From contig NZ_CP059449.1 of assembly GCF_022023855.1 (NCBI RefSeq), positions 916,501-980,500 on the forward strand: a stretch of DNA of 64,000 nucleotides. The letters run 5' to 3'. The position numbers and the translations under genes are program-made. Below are positions 25,063-33,812 of this stretch, one piece after another. Below the pieces are notes generated by a model that saw only the letters and a list, made by a program, of their open reading frames with translations, searched no databases and had not been told where the DNA came from. Source of the stretch: Azospirillum brasilense (GTDB lineage Bacteria > Pseudomonadota > Alphaproteobacteria > Azospirillales > Azospirillaceae). How positions within the stretch are numbered: position 1 is the stretch's first letter; the number at the start of each line of letters is the position of its first letter.

Positions 25063-26424
25063 TCAATTGGACGATCCGTTCCCATCGGACGTCGCGCTGC
25101 CCATATCCGCTGGTGCCTGGGCGCTGGGCGAGCGATCGGTCACCGCGACGCGCCAGACGGTGTTCGACAGGTCGTCAGCAACGATCAGCGCACCCTTCGG
25201 ATCGACCGTGACGCCGACCGGCCGGCCGTAGGTGTGGCCGTCCTCGCCCATGAAACCGGTCACGACCTCGACCGGATCACCGGAGGGTGCGCCGTCGCGG
25301 AAGGGGACGAAGATCACCTTGTAGCCGCTGGGCACGCTGCGGTTCCAACTGCCATGTTCTCCGACGAACACGCCGTCAGCGAAGCGCTCGCCCATCACCG
25401 GCGAGGAGAAGGCCACGCCGAGGGCCGCGACGTGCGATCCCAGACTGTAGTCCGGCTTGATCGCCGCGGCGACCAGTTCAGGCTTCTGCGGCTGGGCGCG
25501 CGGGTCGACGTTCTGGCCCCAATAGCTGAAGGGCCAGCCGTAGAAGCCGCCTTCACGGACCGAGGTCAGGTAATCGGGGACGAGGTTGGGGCCAAGCTCG
25601 TCGCGCTCGTTGACCACCGCCCACAGTGTGCCCGTTCCCGGCTGGATGGCCAGCGCGGTGGGGTTGCGCAAGCCCGTGGCGTAGGGCCGGTGCGCGCCCG
25701 TCCGCGCGTCGATCTCCCAGACCATCGCGCGGTCGGCCTCGGCGGGCATCCCGCGCTCGGTGATGTTGCTGTTGGAGCCGATGCCGACATAGAGGAACCG
25801 CCCGTCCGGGCTGGCCGCCAGCGACTTGGTCCAGTGATGGTTGATGTAGGAGGGCAGGTCGGTGACCTTCTCCGGCGGCCCCTCGGCGCGGGTCTGGCCC
25901 TCGCGGTAGGGGAAGCGCACCAGCGCGTCCTGGTTCGCGACGTAGATCTGGCCGTTCACGAAGGCCAGCCCGTAGGGCGCGTTCAGATGGTCGGCGAAGA
26001 CCGTGCGCTCCTCGTATTGCCCATCGCCGTCGGCGTCGCGCAGCAAGGTGATGCGGTTGCCGCTGGGGACCGAGGTTGTGCCCTTGGCCTTGATGATGCC
26101 GGCGATGAAGTCCTTGGGCCGCAGCGGCGGGGCCGAGCCGCCCCGGCCTTCGGCGACCAGGATGTCACCGTTGGGAAGGACGAGGGTCTGGCGCGGGATG
26201 CCGAGGTCGGTGGCGATCGCCGTGACGGTGAAGCCCTCCGGCACGGTCGGTTTCCGGTCCCCCCAGGAGGCGGGGTTGGCGATCTTCATGCTGGGCAGCA
26301 GACCGTGCTGCTGCTCCGGCAGCGGCGGGTTGGCGCCGTACACGGGCTGCGACGGGTTGTTGTCGTCGCAGGCGGTCAGCAGGGCGACGAGCGCGGCGGC
26401 GGCCAGCAGGCTGGAGCGTTTCAT
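25063..26424 (-). CDS. PQQ-dependent sugar dehydrogenase family lipoprotein (sorbosone dehydrogenase-like)
   Basis: A 453-residue secreted beta-propeller. The signal peptide ends in lipobox LTAC (Cys19). Propeller segments include VTAIATDLGIPRQTLVLPNGDILVAE, NAPYGLAFVNGQIYVAN and GEHGSWNRSVPSGYKVIFVPF, characteristic of soluble aldose / L-sorbosone dehydrogenase-like proteins. These oxidise sugars or sugar aldehydes in the periplasm using PQQ, though many family members have untested activity. The start overlaps the stop of the upstream DUF2231 gene by 4 bases; a membrane partner for electron transfer is therefore possible. Confidence 0.88.
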   Translation of the reverse strand: MKRSSLLAAAALVALLTACDDNNPSQPVYGANPPLPEQQHGLLPSMKIANPASWGDRKPTVPEGFTVTAIATDLGIPRQTLVLPNGDILVAEGRGGSAPPLRPKDFIAGIIKAKGTTSVPSGNRITLLRDADGDGQYEERTVFADHLNAPYGLAFVNGQIYVANQDALVRFPYREGQTRAEGPPEKVTDLPSYINHHWTKSLAASPDGRFLYVGIGSNSNITERGMPAEADRAMVWEIDARTGAHRPYATGLRNPTALAIQPGTGTLWAVVNERDELGPNLVPDYLTSVREGGFYGWPFSYWGQNVDPRAQPQKPELVAAAIKPDYSLGSHVAALGVAFSSPVMGERFADGVFVGEHGSWNRSVPSGYKVIFVPFRDGAPSGDPVEVVTGFMGEDGHTYGRPVGVTVDPKGALIVADDLSNTVWRVAVTDRSPSAQAPADMGSATSDGNGSSN

Positions 26425-26864
26425 CGCGTCTCTCCCATCGGACGGCTCATGCCGAAGCTGGAGAAGCCGAACCAAGTCGCCAGGAGGGCGGTCACGGCGA
26501 CGGCCGCCGACAGGATCAGGCCCTCCGGCATGATTCCCCAGGCGTCCCGCGCGTGCACGAAGGCGTTGACGAGGCCGAGCGCGAACGTGATGAGCAGCAG
26601 GACGAAGTAGACGAGCCCGCGGCCGCGGCGCCGGCCGGCGCGGAACAGGTCGATGAAGGCCCAGAGGAGCGAGAAGCCGGCGAAGACCATGCCGCCGGCG
26701 ATCAGCCAAGCGGCGAAGTTGCTCCACTGGATCTCGAAGCTCCTGGAATAGGCGATGTCGCAGAGCAGGCCCCCCAGGAACAGCGGAAGGGAGGCGGCAA
26801 GCAGCACCGCGTGCAAGGGATGGATGGCCCTTGCCGGTCTGCCGTGATCGACGATGGCTACCAA
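26421..26864 (-). CDS. DUF2231-family membrane protein
   Basis: A 147-residue inner-membrane protein with four predicted membrane helices (for example PLHAVLLAASLPLFLGGLLC and GLVYFVLLLITFALGLVNAF). It starts at TTG: an AAGGAG ribosome-binding site sits 8 bases upstream, and the nearer upstream ATG is in another frame that stops at once. Coupled by a 4-base overlap to the PQQ-type dehydrogenase. DUF2231 proteins often neighbour respiratory or oxidoreductase genes; a quinone-linked role is speculative. Confidence 0.8.
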   Translation of the reverse strand: MVAIVDHGRPARAIHPLHAVLLAASLPLFLGGLLCDIAYSRSFEIQWSNFAAWLIAGGMVFAGFSLLWAFIDLFRAGRRRGRGLVYFVLLLITFALGLVNAFVHARDAWGIMPEGLILSAAVAVTALLATWFGFSSFGMSRPMGETR

Positions 26865-26984
26865 GACGTCATCTCCTTGCCCGACGGGGGTCCGTGCCGC
26901 GGCGGCCCGGAAATCAATCTTTTCAATGGGCAGGGATGAGGATGGTTCCGCGCCGCGGCAGGCCGGCGGTCGCCTGACTGGGGA

Positions 26985-27674
26985 TCAGGGCACCAGACGG
27001 TAGCCGCCGGGTTCCGTCACCAGGATCTCGGCGTTGGACGGGTCGCGCTCGATCTTCTGGCGCAGGCGGTAGACGTGGGTTTCCAACGTGTGGGTGGTGA
27101 CCCCGGCGTTGTAGCCCCACACCTCACCCAGCAGGGTCTCGCGCCCGATCACCGCGCCCCCGGCCCGGTACAGGTATTTCAGGATCGCCGTTTCCTTCTC
27201 GGTCAGGCGGATCTTGCGGGCGCCGCCGTCGGCGAGGAGCAGCTTGCCCGCCGGGCGGAAGCTGTAGGGGCCGATGGCGAAGACGGCATCCTCGCTCTGT
27301 TCGTGGACGCGGAGCTGGGCGCGCAGCCGGGCCAGCAGCACCCCCATGCGGAAGGGCTTGGTGACGTAGTCGCTGGCCCCGGAATCGAGCCCGAGGATGG
27401 TGTCGGCGTCGGAGGCCGCCGCGGTCAGCATGATGACCGGGCAGCGCACCCCCTCGCGCCGCAGCAGGCGGCACAGGTCGCGCCCGTCCATGTCCGGCAG
27501 CCCGACGTCGAGCAGGATGGCGGCAAAACCGCCCTCCCGCGCCACGGCCAGCGCCGAGGCGCCGTCCCCGGCCTCCACCGTCTCGAATTCCTCCAGAAGC
27601 TGGAGCTGCTCGGCGAGGGACTGCCGGAGGGCGGTGTCGTCGTCGATCAGAAGGATGCGTTTCGCAAGCGTCAT
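26985..27674 (-). CDS. OmpR-family response regulator, no adjacent kinase
   Basis: A 229-residue two-domain regulator. The receiver (about 1-120) has IDDD acidic pocket residues, the phosphorylatable Asp in ILLDVGLPDMDG, and the conserved TKPF Lys. The C-terminal winged-helix domain ends in VYRLRQKIERDPSNAEILVTEPGGYRLV, the OmpR/PhoB recognition region. I start at the ATG before TLAKRILLID; the 14 extra upstream codons add nothing recognisable. No histidine kinase is present in the window, so it is an orphan here. Confidence 0.92.
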   Translation of the reverse strand: MTLAKRILLIDDDTALRQSLAEQLQLLEEFETVEAGDGASALAVAREGGFAAILLDVGLPDMDGRDLCRLLRREGVRCPVIMLTAAASDADTILGLDSGASDYVTKPFRMGVLLARLRAQLRVHEQSEDAVFAIGPYSFRPAGKLLLADGGARKIRLTEKETAILKYLYRAGGAVIGRETLLGEVWGYNAGVTTHTLETHVYRLRQKIERDPSNAEILVTEPGGYRLVP

Positions 27675-27939
27675 TCGGGGGCGTTCACCGGTGGCTCCGG
27701 GCGCGGAACTTATCATGGCCCGCGCGGGATTGCCCTAGACTTATCGGAAAGGCCTGAGCATGGCACAATCCGGTTTCGCCCGCACCGGCGGCGGTTTCCA
27801 GCATCGTTGCGCCGTCGGCAACGGTGTGGCGCGCGGGATTTGCTGGACAGGGGTGCGCCACCTGCGCTTTGCTTCCCGCGCTCTCCGACCCATGTCGGGA
27901 TCTTTCGCCCTTCGGGGCGCAGCACGCGAAGCCTCCGTT

Positions 27940-29097
27940 ATGTACGCCGACGCCCCTTCCGACTCCGCCCCGCCCGAAGCCGTCCTGCCCATGGACGAAG
28001 CCGCCATGCGCGCGGTGGACCGGGCCACGGCCGCCCTGCGCCGGGGCGAGGCCGTCGCCATCGAGACCGCCGACGGCAGCGTCGGCGCCGCGGTGTCGGT
28101 GGAATCCGTGGCGATCGACGCCGTGCAGCGGCTGGTGCAGCTGACCGGCGCCGCGCCGGTCCTGGCGGTCACCCGCCGCCGCGCCACGGTGCTGAAGCTG
28201 ATGGGGGAGGGGACGGGAGTCGTCGCCCTGTCGCTTCCCCGCTGCCTGACCGCGGACGAGGCCCACACGCTGGCCGACCCCGAACACCGCCCGGACGGGG
28301 CGATGCCGGAGGGCCTGACCGCCACGGCCATGGACCCCGGGTCGCGGGAAACGGCGGCGGTGGACCTTGCCCGGCTGGCGCGTCTGCTGCCGGCAGCCAT
28401 TGTCGCCCCCGCCGCCGGCCACACCGGCAGCGCCGCGGAATGGGCGGCGAAGCACGACCTGCTGCTGGTCCGCGCCCGCGACATCGCCGACTACCGTGTC
28501 CATGTGGTGCGCACGTTGCGCCGGGTGGCCGAGGCCCGCGTCCCGCTGTCCGGCGCCGAGAACACCAGCATCGCCGCCTTCCGCCCCATCGACGGCGGGC
28601 CGGAGCATCTGGCGATCATCGTCGGCAACCCGGTCGCGGGCGAGCCGGTGCTGGCCCGCTTGCATTCGGAATGCTTCACCGGCGACCTGCTGGGCAGCTT
28701 GCGCTGCGACTGCGGCCAGCAGCTGCGCGGCGCCATCGCCGAGATCGCCCGGCAGGGCAGCGGCGTCCTGCTCTATCTGGCGCAGGAGGGGCGGGGGATC
28801 GGCCTCGTCAACAAGCTGCGCGCCTACCGCATCCAGGACCGCGGCTTCGACACGGTGGACGCCAACGAGATTCTCGGCTTCGAGGCGGACGAGCGGGTCT
28901 ATCTGCCGGCGGCGGAGATGCTGCGGCAGTTGGGCTTCACCGCCGTGCGGCTGATGACCAACAACCCGGAGAAGCTGCGCCAGCTCGCCCGCTGCGGGAT
29001 CGAGGTGGTCGAGCGCGTTCCCCATATCTTCCCGTCCAACGGCCACAACGAAGGCTATCTGCGCACCAAGGCGGAGCGCAGCGGGCATATGTTCTGA
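27940..29097 (+). CDS. ribA: GTP cyclohydrolase II with degenerate RibB-like N-terminal domain
   Basis: First step of riboflavin synthesis from GTP. The C-terminal half (about residues 190-385) has the zinc cysteines in SECFTGDLLGSLRCDCGQQ, the catalytic AQEGRGIGLVNKLRAY and the MTNNPEKL segment. The N-terminal half resembles DHBP synthase (RibB) in layout but lacks its acidic DDEDRENEGD loop (here IETADGSVGAAV), so RibB activity is unlikely. An alternative start at 27760, with a GGAAAGG site upstream, would add 60 residues of unusual composition. I prefer the internal ATG. Confidence 0.88.
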   Translation: MYADAPSDSAPPEAVLPMDEAAMRAVDRATAALRRGEAVAIETADGSVGAAVSVESVAIDAVQRLVQLTGAAPVLAVTRRRATVLKLMGEGTGVVALSLPRCLTADEAHTLADPEHRPDGAMPEGLTATAMDPGSRETAAVDLARLARLLPAAIVAPAAGHTGSAAEWAAKHDLLLVRARDIADYRVHVVRTLRRVAEARVPLSGAENTSIAAFRPIDGGPEHLAIIVGNPVAGEPVLARLHSECFTGDLLGSLRCDCGQQLRGAIAEIARQGSGVLLYLAQEGRGIGLVNKLRAYRIQDRGFDTVDANEILGFEADERVYLPAAEMLRQLGFTAVRLMTNNPEKLRQLARCGIEVVERVPHIFPSNGHNEGYLRTKAERSGHMF

Positions 29098-29111
29098 GAC
29101 CACATCTTCCG

Positions 29112-29166
29112 AGAATCGATTCTTCAGGGGGCAGGAAACGCCCCTTGCCCGGCAGCTCTTGCCGGG
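29112..29166. other. Palindrome and hairpin between ribA and the next gene
   Basis: AGAATCGATTCT (29112-29123) is a perfect 12-bp palindrome containing two overlapping GANTC sites. A 7-bp hairpin follows (CCCGGCA, 29148-29154, with TGCCGGG, 29160-29166). No T-run follows, so it is at best a weak terminator of ribA. Confidence 0.35.
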
Positions 29167-29276
29167 TCGCCGTCCGGACCCATGCCGAAAGCGCCCGAGA
29201 CGACGGGATTCCAGCCCAGGGAACTGGCACACCGGTTGCTTAGGACAGGGCTGGACACCGCGACGGGAGACCGCCC

Positions 29277-30236
29277 ATGGCCATCGACGCCACCACCATC
29301 GACGCAGCCGCCGCTTCGCGGCCGGTGCAGCGCGAGCGGTCGCCGGGCCAAGCGACGCCCGCCCTGACGGTCATGGAGAGCCGGGACAGCCCCGACCGGT
29401 ACGAGGCCGAGGCCGAGATGTCCTTCGGCGACTTGCTGGACATCATCAACCCGCTCCAGCACATCCCCATCGTCAACACCGTTTACCGGGAGATCACCGG
29501 CGACACCATCAGTCCGTCGTCCAAGGTCATTGGCGGCATTCTGTTCGGCGGCCCGCTGGGCGGCATGGCGTCCATCGCCAACGCGGTGGTGGAACAGGCC
29601 CAGGGCAAGGACATCGGCGGGCAGATCATGGCCTCGCTCGGCTTCGACGGGGATGCCGCTGCCGGCACCGCCGGAGCCACCGCGGTCACCACCCTGCCGG
29701 ACTCCGCCTCCGGCACCTCGGCACCGGCCATGGCCGCTGCGGCGCCGGCCGCCCAGCCGGCCCGCACCGTCACGGCGGAGCTGCCGGACGCCAAGCGGCC
29801 CGCAGCGCCGCCTCATGGGGTGGGGGCGGCGGAGGGCGGGTCCGGGCGCGATGGCCTGACGGACACGCCGCACCCCTCGCGGATGCCGGCGCGCGACACC
29901 CCGCTGGCGAACAGCCTGATGGCCAAATACGCCGCCAAGCCGCACCCCTCCACCATCGGCTTCGCCGCCACCGCGGCTCCCTCCGGCTTCCGCAAACCCG
30001 CGGAGGCGCCGGCGGCGGCGGCCCGACCGGACGCCGTGGCCGGTACCGGGGCGGCGAATGTGCCAACGAACACGCTGGCGCAGGCGAACGCCGCCCCGGC
30101 GGCGGCCAACAGCAATGCCTTTGCACCCGTGACGCCGGACATGCTGTCTGAGACGATGATGCGCAATCTGGCCAAGTACGAGCAGGGCCGGCGGGCCGCG
30201 CAGACCCCGGCGCCCAGCTTGCGGGTGTCGGGCTGA
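29277..30236 (+). CDS. Conserved-looking hypothetical protein, Ala/Pro-rich
   Basis: A 319-residue protein I cannot assign. Residues about 48-118 (SFGDLLDIINPLQHIPIVNT through VEQAQGKDIGGQI) look like a folded module with a glycine-rich hydrophobic stretch (VIGGILFGGPLGGMASIANAV). I recall similar modules in hypothetical proteins of other alphaproteobacteria. The rest is low-complexity, Ala/Pro/Thr-rich, probably disordered. The start has a GGGAG site upstream. Ends 50 bases before the L,D-transpeptidase; a cell-surface connection is possible but unproven. Confidence 0.65.
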   Translation: MAIDATTIDAAAASRPVQRERSPGQATPALTVMESRDSPDRYEAEAEMSFGDLLDIINPLQHIPIVNTVYREITGDTISPSSKVIGGILFGGPLGGMASIANAVVEQAQGKDIGGQIMASLGFDGDAAAGTAGATAVTTLPDSASGTSAPAMAAAAPAAQPARTVTAELPDAKRPAAPPHGVGAAEGGSGRDGLTDTPHPSRMPARDTPLANSLMAKYAAKPHPSTIGFAATAAPSGFRKPAEAPAAAARPDAVAGTGAANVPTNTLAQANAAPAAANSNAFAPVTPDMLSETMMRNLAKYEQGRRAAQTPAPSLRVSG

Positions 30237-30286
30237 GCGCAATGACCCCAGAAACGGACAGGCCGGAAACGGGCGAGGGAAGGGCG

Positions 30287-30808
30287 ATGGAGATCACGGT
30301 TCGTCTTGCGGACCCGCCGTCCGATGGCCGTCTCGACTGGCCCGGCGGCTCGTTCCGCTGCGTTCTCGGCCGCGGCGGCATCCGCTCCGACAAGCGGGAG
30401 GGCGACGGCGCCACCCCGGTCGGCCGCTTCGCGCTGCGCCGCGTGCTGTGGCGCGACGACCGTCTGGAGCGGCCCGAGACAGGCTTGCCAGCGTCGCCCA
30501 TCGCGCCAGACGACGGCTGGTGCGACGACCCTGCGGATCCCGCCTACAACCATCCGGTCAAGCGCCCCTACGCCGCCAGCCACGAGGAGCTGTGGCGCGA
30601 CGACCATGTCTACGACGTCATCGTGGTGATGGGACACAACGACGATCCGGTGGTGCCGGGTCTGGGCAGCGCCGTGTTCATGCATGTGGCGCGGCCCGAC
30701 CGGGCGCCGACGGCGGGCTGCGTCGCGCTGCCCCTGCCGGACCTGCTGCGGCTTCTCAAGGATTGCGCGCCGGGCACCGCACTGACCGTGGCGGACCCGG
30801 CGGAATAG
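30287..30808 (+). CDS. L,D-transpeptidase (YkuD) family protein
   Basis: A 173-residue enzyme of the fold that forms 3-3 peptidoglycan cross-links or attaches lipoproteins to the wall. The catalytic motif is visible as FMHVARPDRAPTAGCVAL, with the nucleophilic Cys and upstream His. GMGHND-like residues precede it (VMGHNDDPVVPGLGSAVF). No signal peptide is seen from this start; the upstream ATG at 30242 would add 15 residues without creating one. The GAGGGAAGGG site supports the chosen start. Some short members of this type are cytosolic-looking and uncharacterised. Confidence 0.85.
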   Translation: MEITVRLADPPSDGRLDWPGGSFRCVLGRGGIRSDKREGDGATPVGRFALRRVLWRDDRLERPETGLPASPIAPDDGWCDDPADPAYNHPVKRPYAASHEELWRDDHVYDVIVVMGHNDDPVVPGLGSAVFMHVARPDRAPTAGCVALPLPDLLRLLKDCAPGTALTVADPAE

Positions 30809-30814
30809 GCGGCG

Positions 30815-31522
30815 CTATCCGGCGGCGGGGGTGGGGCGGGCGCCGAAGATCGCCGTGCCGACCCGCACATGGGTGGCGCCGAAGCGGATCGCCGTCTCGT
30901 AATCGCCGCTCATCCCCATGCTGACCTCGGGCAGACCGGCGCGGCGCGCCATGTCGGCGAGCAGGGCGAAGTGCATCGCCGGCTCCTCGTCCACCGGCGG
31001 GATGCACATCAGGCCGGTCACCGGCAGGTTCCAGCTGTCGCGGCAGGCGGCCAGAAAGGCGTCCAGCTCCGCCGGGGGAATGCCGGCCTTCTGCGGCTCC
31101 TCGCCAGTGTTGACCTCGATCAGGCAGCGCGGGCGGCGCCCGCTGCGCGCCATTTCCTCGGCGAGCGCCTCGGCCAGCTTGGGCCGGTCCACTGTCTGGA
31201 TCACGTCGAACAGGGCCACCGCGTCCTTGACCTTGTTGGTCTGGAGCGGGCCGATCAGGTGCAGTTCCAGGTCCGGAAAGCGCTCGCGCAGTGCGGGGAA
31301 CTTCGCCTTGGCCTCCTGCACGCGGTTCTCGCCGAAGACGCGCTGGCCGGCGGCCAGGGCCTCCTCCACCGCCTCGACCGGGTGGGTCTTGGAAACGGCG
31401 ACCAGCGTCACCGCGCCGGGATCGCGCCCGCTGGCGACGCAGCCGTCCAAGATGGAGCGGCGGACGGACTCCAGCCGGGCCGTGACGGTGCCGTCTGGTG
31501 TATCGGTGTGCGAAGCGGACAT
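30815..31522 (-). CDS. YggS family pyridoxal phosphate enzyme (PLP homeostasis protein)
   Basis: A 235-residue PLP-binding TIM-barrel protein. The PLP lysine lies in LVAVSKTHPVE; HLIGPLQTNKVKDAV and SMGMSGDYETAIRFGATHVRVGTAIFG are the other invariant stretches. Family members buffer free PLP and influence amino-acid and vitamin B6 metabolism rather than catalyse a defined reaction. Convergent with the L,D-transpeptidase, 6 bases between stops. Identification is secure. Confidence 0.95.
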   Translation of the reverse strand: MSASHTDTPDGTVTARLESVRRSILDGCVASGRDPGAVTLVAVSKTHPVEAVEEALAAGQRVFGENRVQEAKAKFPALRERFPDLELHLIGPLQTNKVKDAVALFDVIQTVDRPKLAEALAEEMARSGRRPRCLIEVNTGEEPQKAGIPPAELDAFLAACRDSWNLPVTGLMCIPPVDEEPAMHFALLADMARRAGLPEVSMGMSGDYETAIRFGATHVRVGTAIFGARPTPAAG

Positions 31523-31621
31523 GCCGGCCCTCCCCCTTTATTGGCGCCTGCCTGTACAGGAACCGGAGGGCGTGGTAACGGACGGACCGACGAAACGCAA
31601 GCACCCCGAGGAGAACAAGGC

Positions 31622-32158
31622 ATGCGTGGTTGGATGCGTCCCCTGATCCTGTCGGCGCTGATTCTGGGGGCCGCGCCGTTCACGGCCGGCAACGCCCTTG
31701 CCCAAGGCACCGGGAACCCAAACGCCGGAAGCCAGAATGGCGGCAAGCCCGCCGCCGGCAAGGAAGCTCCCAAGACGGCGGCGGGGTCGGCCATCGCCCA
31801 GGCGCCCTTCGCCGTGCAACCGTTCCCGCTGCAGGACGACGGCACCTACAAGGAATTCTTGGGCGCCGCCGCCGCCGACCTCAACCGGCGCTGCACCAAG
31901 CAGGAAAATTATGGTTGGGAGTTCAAGAAGGACGACGACGCCCGCCGTGACCAGATTCTCGAATCCACCCTCGGCGGCTTTCGCAAGGCTGGCTGGAAGC
32001 TGGGCGAAGTGAAGGTCCGTTCCATCCGCGATGCGGGAACCACCGCCTACACGGCGGAAAAGGCCAAGCAGCGCCTGCTGGCCGTCTGGACCCCTATGGA
32101 GGACGCGGCGATCCTGCTGCTCTGCGAGACCGAAGCGGCGCCAGCGACCAAGAAGTAA
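31622..32158 (+). CDS. Exported protein of unknown function
   Basis: A 178-residue protein with a clear signal peptide (MRGWMRPLILSALILGAAPF, then TAGNALAQ cleavage). An Asn/Gly/Lys-rich linker leads to a C-terminal domain of about 110 residues with two cysteines (NRRCTKQENYGWEF and LLLCETEAA) that could form a disulfide. I do not recognise the family. GAGGAG site upstream; single gene, ended by the strong terminator at 32193. Confidence 0.75.
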   Translation: MRGWMRPLILSALILGAAPFTAGNALAQGTGNPNAGSQNGGKPAAGKEAPKTAAGSAIAQAPFAVQPFPLQDDGTYKEFLGAAAADLNRRCTKQENYGWEFKKDDDARRDQILESTLGGFRKAGWKLGEVKVRSIRDAGTTAYTAEKAKQRLLAVWTPMEDAAILLLCETEAAPATKK

Positions 32159-32192
32159 GGGTCACTGGGGAAGCAAGGCCCGGCACCCAAAG

Positions 32193-32227
32193 AAAACGGC
32201 GGCGGATGGGTATCCGCCGCCGTTTTT
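32193..32227. terminator. Strong bidirectional intrinsic terminator
   Basis: A perfect 15-bp stem (32193-32207 with 32212-32226) around a GGGT loop, with A4 on the left and T5 on the right. It ends the exported-protein gene on the plus strand and the porin on the minus strand. Confidence 0.92.
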
Positions 32228-32249
32228 GTCAGAGTTGCCGCAAGGCCGA

Positions 32250-33407
32250 TCAGAAGGCCAGGCGGGTGTCGATCATGATGATGTGCGCGCGGTCGTCCGG
32301 GTTGATGCCGCCGTTGTCGAGCGTCGTCATCTTCGAGTCGAGGTCGAGGTAGCTGTACTCCAGGCCCGTGGTCAGGCCGGGCGCGATGGTGTAGGTCACG
32401 CCGGCCTGATACAGCTCGGCCTTGACCGGGGCCACGAAGCCGGTGTTCGGGCTGGTGCCGTTCGAACGCGACTGCGAGTAGTTGGCGGCCAGGATGAACG
32501 GGCCGGTGGCGTACTGGGCGCCGACGATCCAGATGTCCTGCTTCTCCTTCACGGTCAGCGACTTGTCGTAGCCGCTGTCGCCGCTGTAGGCGTAGCTGCC
32601 TCCGATCTTGAAGTCGCCGTAGCCGACGTTCAGGCCGGCGTGGACCGAGCTGAGCTTCTCGAAGCGGGTGGCGCCGACGCCGACGCCGTCATCGACCGCA
32701 TCGCCGAACTGGTAGAAGGCGCTGGCCGCGACGCTGAAGCCGCCGAACTCGTTGGTGTAGGTGCCGCCGGCCTCGACGACGTCCTGGAAGCCGCCGTTGT
32801 CCTGACGACGGTTGATCGAGGTGTGCGAGTCGCCCGTGCGCGGGGTGTAGGAGACGCCGCCCTGAAAACCGGCGATGGTCGGGGTCAGGTAGATGACCTT
32901 GGTGCCGACGTCGCCCGAGGCGAAGGCGCGGAAGTTGTTGGTGGTGGTCGGCAGCAGCGAGTAGGTCTGCGAACCGGTGAGGAACTCCACCGTGTTGTTG
33001 TCCGGACCGCCGGCGATGCCCTCGACGTTCGGGCCGATGATGCCGAACTCGTCGGACAAGCCGTTGATCGTGCCGGCCTGCAGGGTGCCGAAGCCGCTGT
33101 TCACGAAGATGAAGGCGCGGTCGGAGTCCATCGTGCGGACGTTGCCGGCGCCGTTGGCGGCGCGCATACGGACGCGGCCGCCGTACTCCAGACCGTTGTC
33201 GGCCGTGGCGACCGGCGTGACGGTCACGCGGAAGCGGTTGGCGAACTCCGTCGAGCGGGTGCCTTCATCACGGTCCTGTTCGACATAGGCGCCCTGGAAG
33301 AAAGCGTCACCGCCGACCTTGACCTCGAACTTGGTCTGGGCGGAAGCCATGCCGCTGCAGGCGATGATCGCGATGGCTGCGCAGCCCGTAACAAGAGAAC
33401 GCTTCAT
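32250..33407 (-). CDS. Gram-negative porin (first of two paralogues)
   Basis: A 385-residue outer-membrane beta-barrel. A signal peptide (MKRSLVTGCAAIAIIACSGM then ASA-Q) is followed by KFEVKVGGDAFFQGAY, alternating strands, and a C-terminal strand ending in Phe (IDTRLAF), the usual BAM-recognition signal. It shares its N-terminal barrel start (FEVKVGGDA), the EYGGRVRMRA segment and overall plan with the porin at 33813. A dyad 121 bases upstream and a strong terminator flank the gene, so it is transcribed alone. Confidence 0.93.
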   Translation of the reverse strand: MKRSLVTGCAAIAIIACSGMASAQTKFEVKVGGDAFFQGAYVEQDRDEGTRSTEFANRFRVTVTPVATADNGLEYGGRVRMRAANGAGNVRTMDSDRAFIFVNSGFGTLQAGTINGLSDEFGIIGPNVEGIAGGPDNNTVEFLTGSQTYSLLPTTTNNFRAFASGDVGTKVIYLTPTIAGFQGGVSYTPRTGDSHTSINRRQDNGGFQDVVEAGGTYTNEFGGFSVAASAFYQFGDAVDDGVGVGATRFEKLSSVHAGLNVGYGDFKIGGSYAYSGDSGYDKSLTVKEKQDIWIVGAQYATGPFILAANYSQSRSNGTSPNTGFVAPVKAELYQAGVTYTIAPGLTTGLEYSYLDLDSKMTTLDNGGINPDDRAHIIMIDTRLAF

Positions 33408-33527
33408 TGATGGTCCATCCTTCTAGCAGGCTCCCAAGGAGACTGGAGCCGTGCGGTTGTGCTTCCCATCAATTACTAAGCCACCCGTTCGCTCACCCGA
33501 CAAGAGCGATTCGACAGGGGCAACGGT

Positions 33528-33546
33528 GCAACTGTAACACAGTTGC
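33528..33546. promoter_or_regulatory. Perfect 19-bp dyad upstream of the first porin
   Basis: GCAACTGT-AAC-ACAGTTGC is a perfect 8-bp inverted repeat with 3-base spacer, 121-139 bases before the porin ATG. Size and symmetry fit a dimeric regulator site. The 405-base gap 33408-33812 otherwise holds the tandem repeat and terminator listed separately, and no gene. Confidence 0.5.
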
Positions 33547-33711
33547 CATTCCGACACAGTCATAAGTGTTTGGTGTCTAATGGTTTTTCCCGCATGCCGT
33601 AAATATAGCACATTGCTTGTCCAGATTTTGGGCGCGATGAACAAACTTTACGCACCGAAAAGCACCAGGGCGGACGGCGAACCGGCGGGCGAAAGCGCAC
33701 GGAAAAGGCGT

Positions 33712-33745
33712 AGCGCGACAGGCAAGGGCAGCGCGACAGGCAAGG
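33712..33745. repeat. Tandem 18-bp repeat (two copies)
   Basis: AGCGCGACAGGCAAGG occurs at 33712-33727 and again at 33730-33745, an 18-bp period. It lies between the two porin genes just beyond the terminator of the second. Confidence 0.7.
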
Positions 33746-33755
33746 AAGATGGACA

Positions 33756-33789
33756 AAGAAAAAGGGCGGTGGCCGAAGCCACCGCCCTT
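33756..33789 (-). terminator. Intrinsic terminator of the second porin
   Basis: A 12-bp stem (33762-33773 with 33778-33789) with CGAA loop. Read on the minus strand it is followed by TTTTTCTTTG. It lies about 24-57 bases past the porin stop. Confidence 0.88.
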
Positions 33790-33812
33790 CTCCATCCACG
33801 GATGACCGCAGA

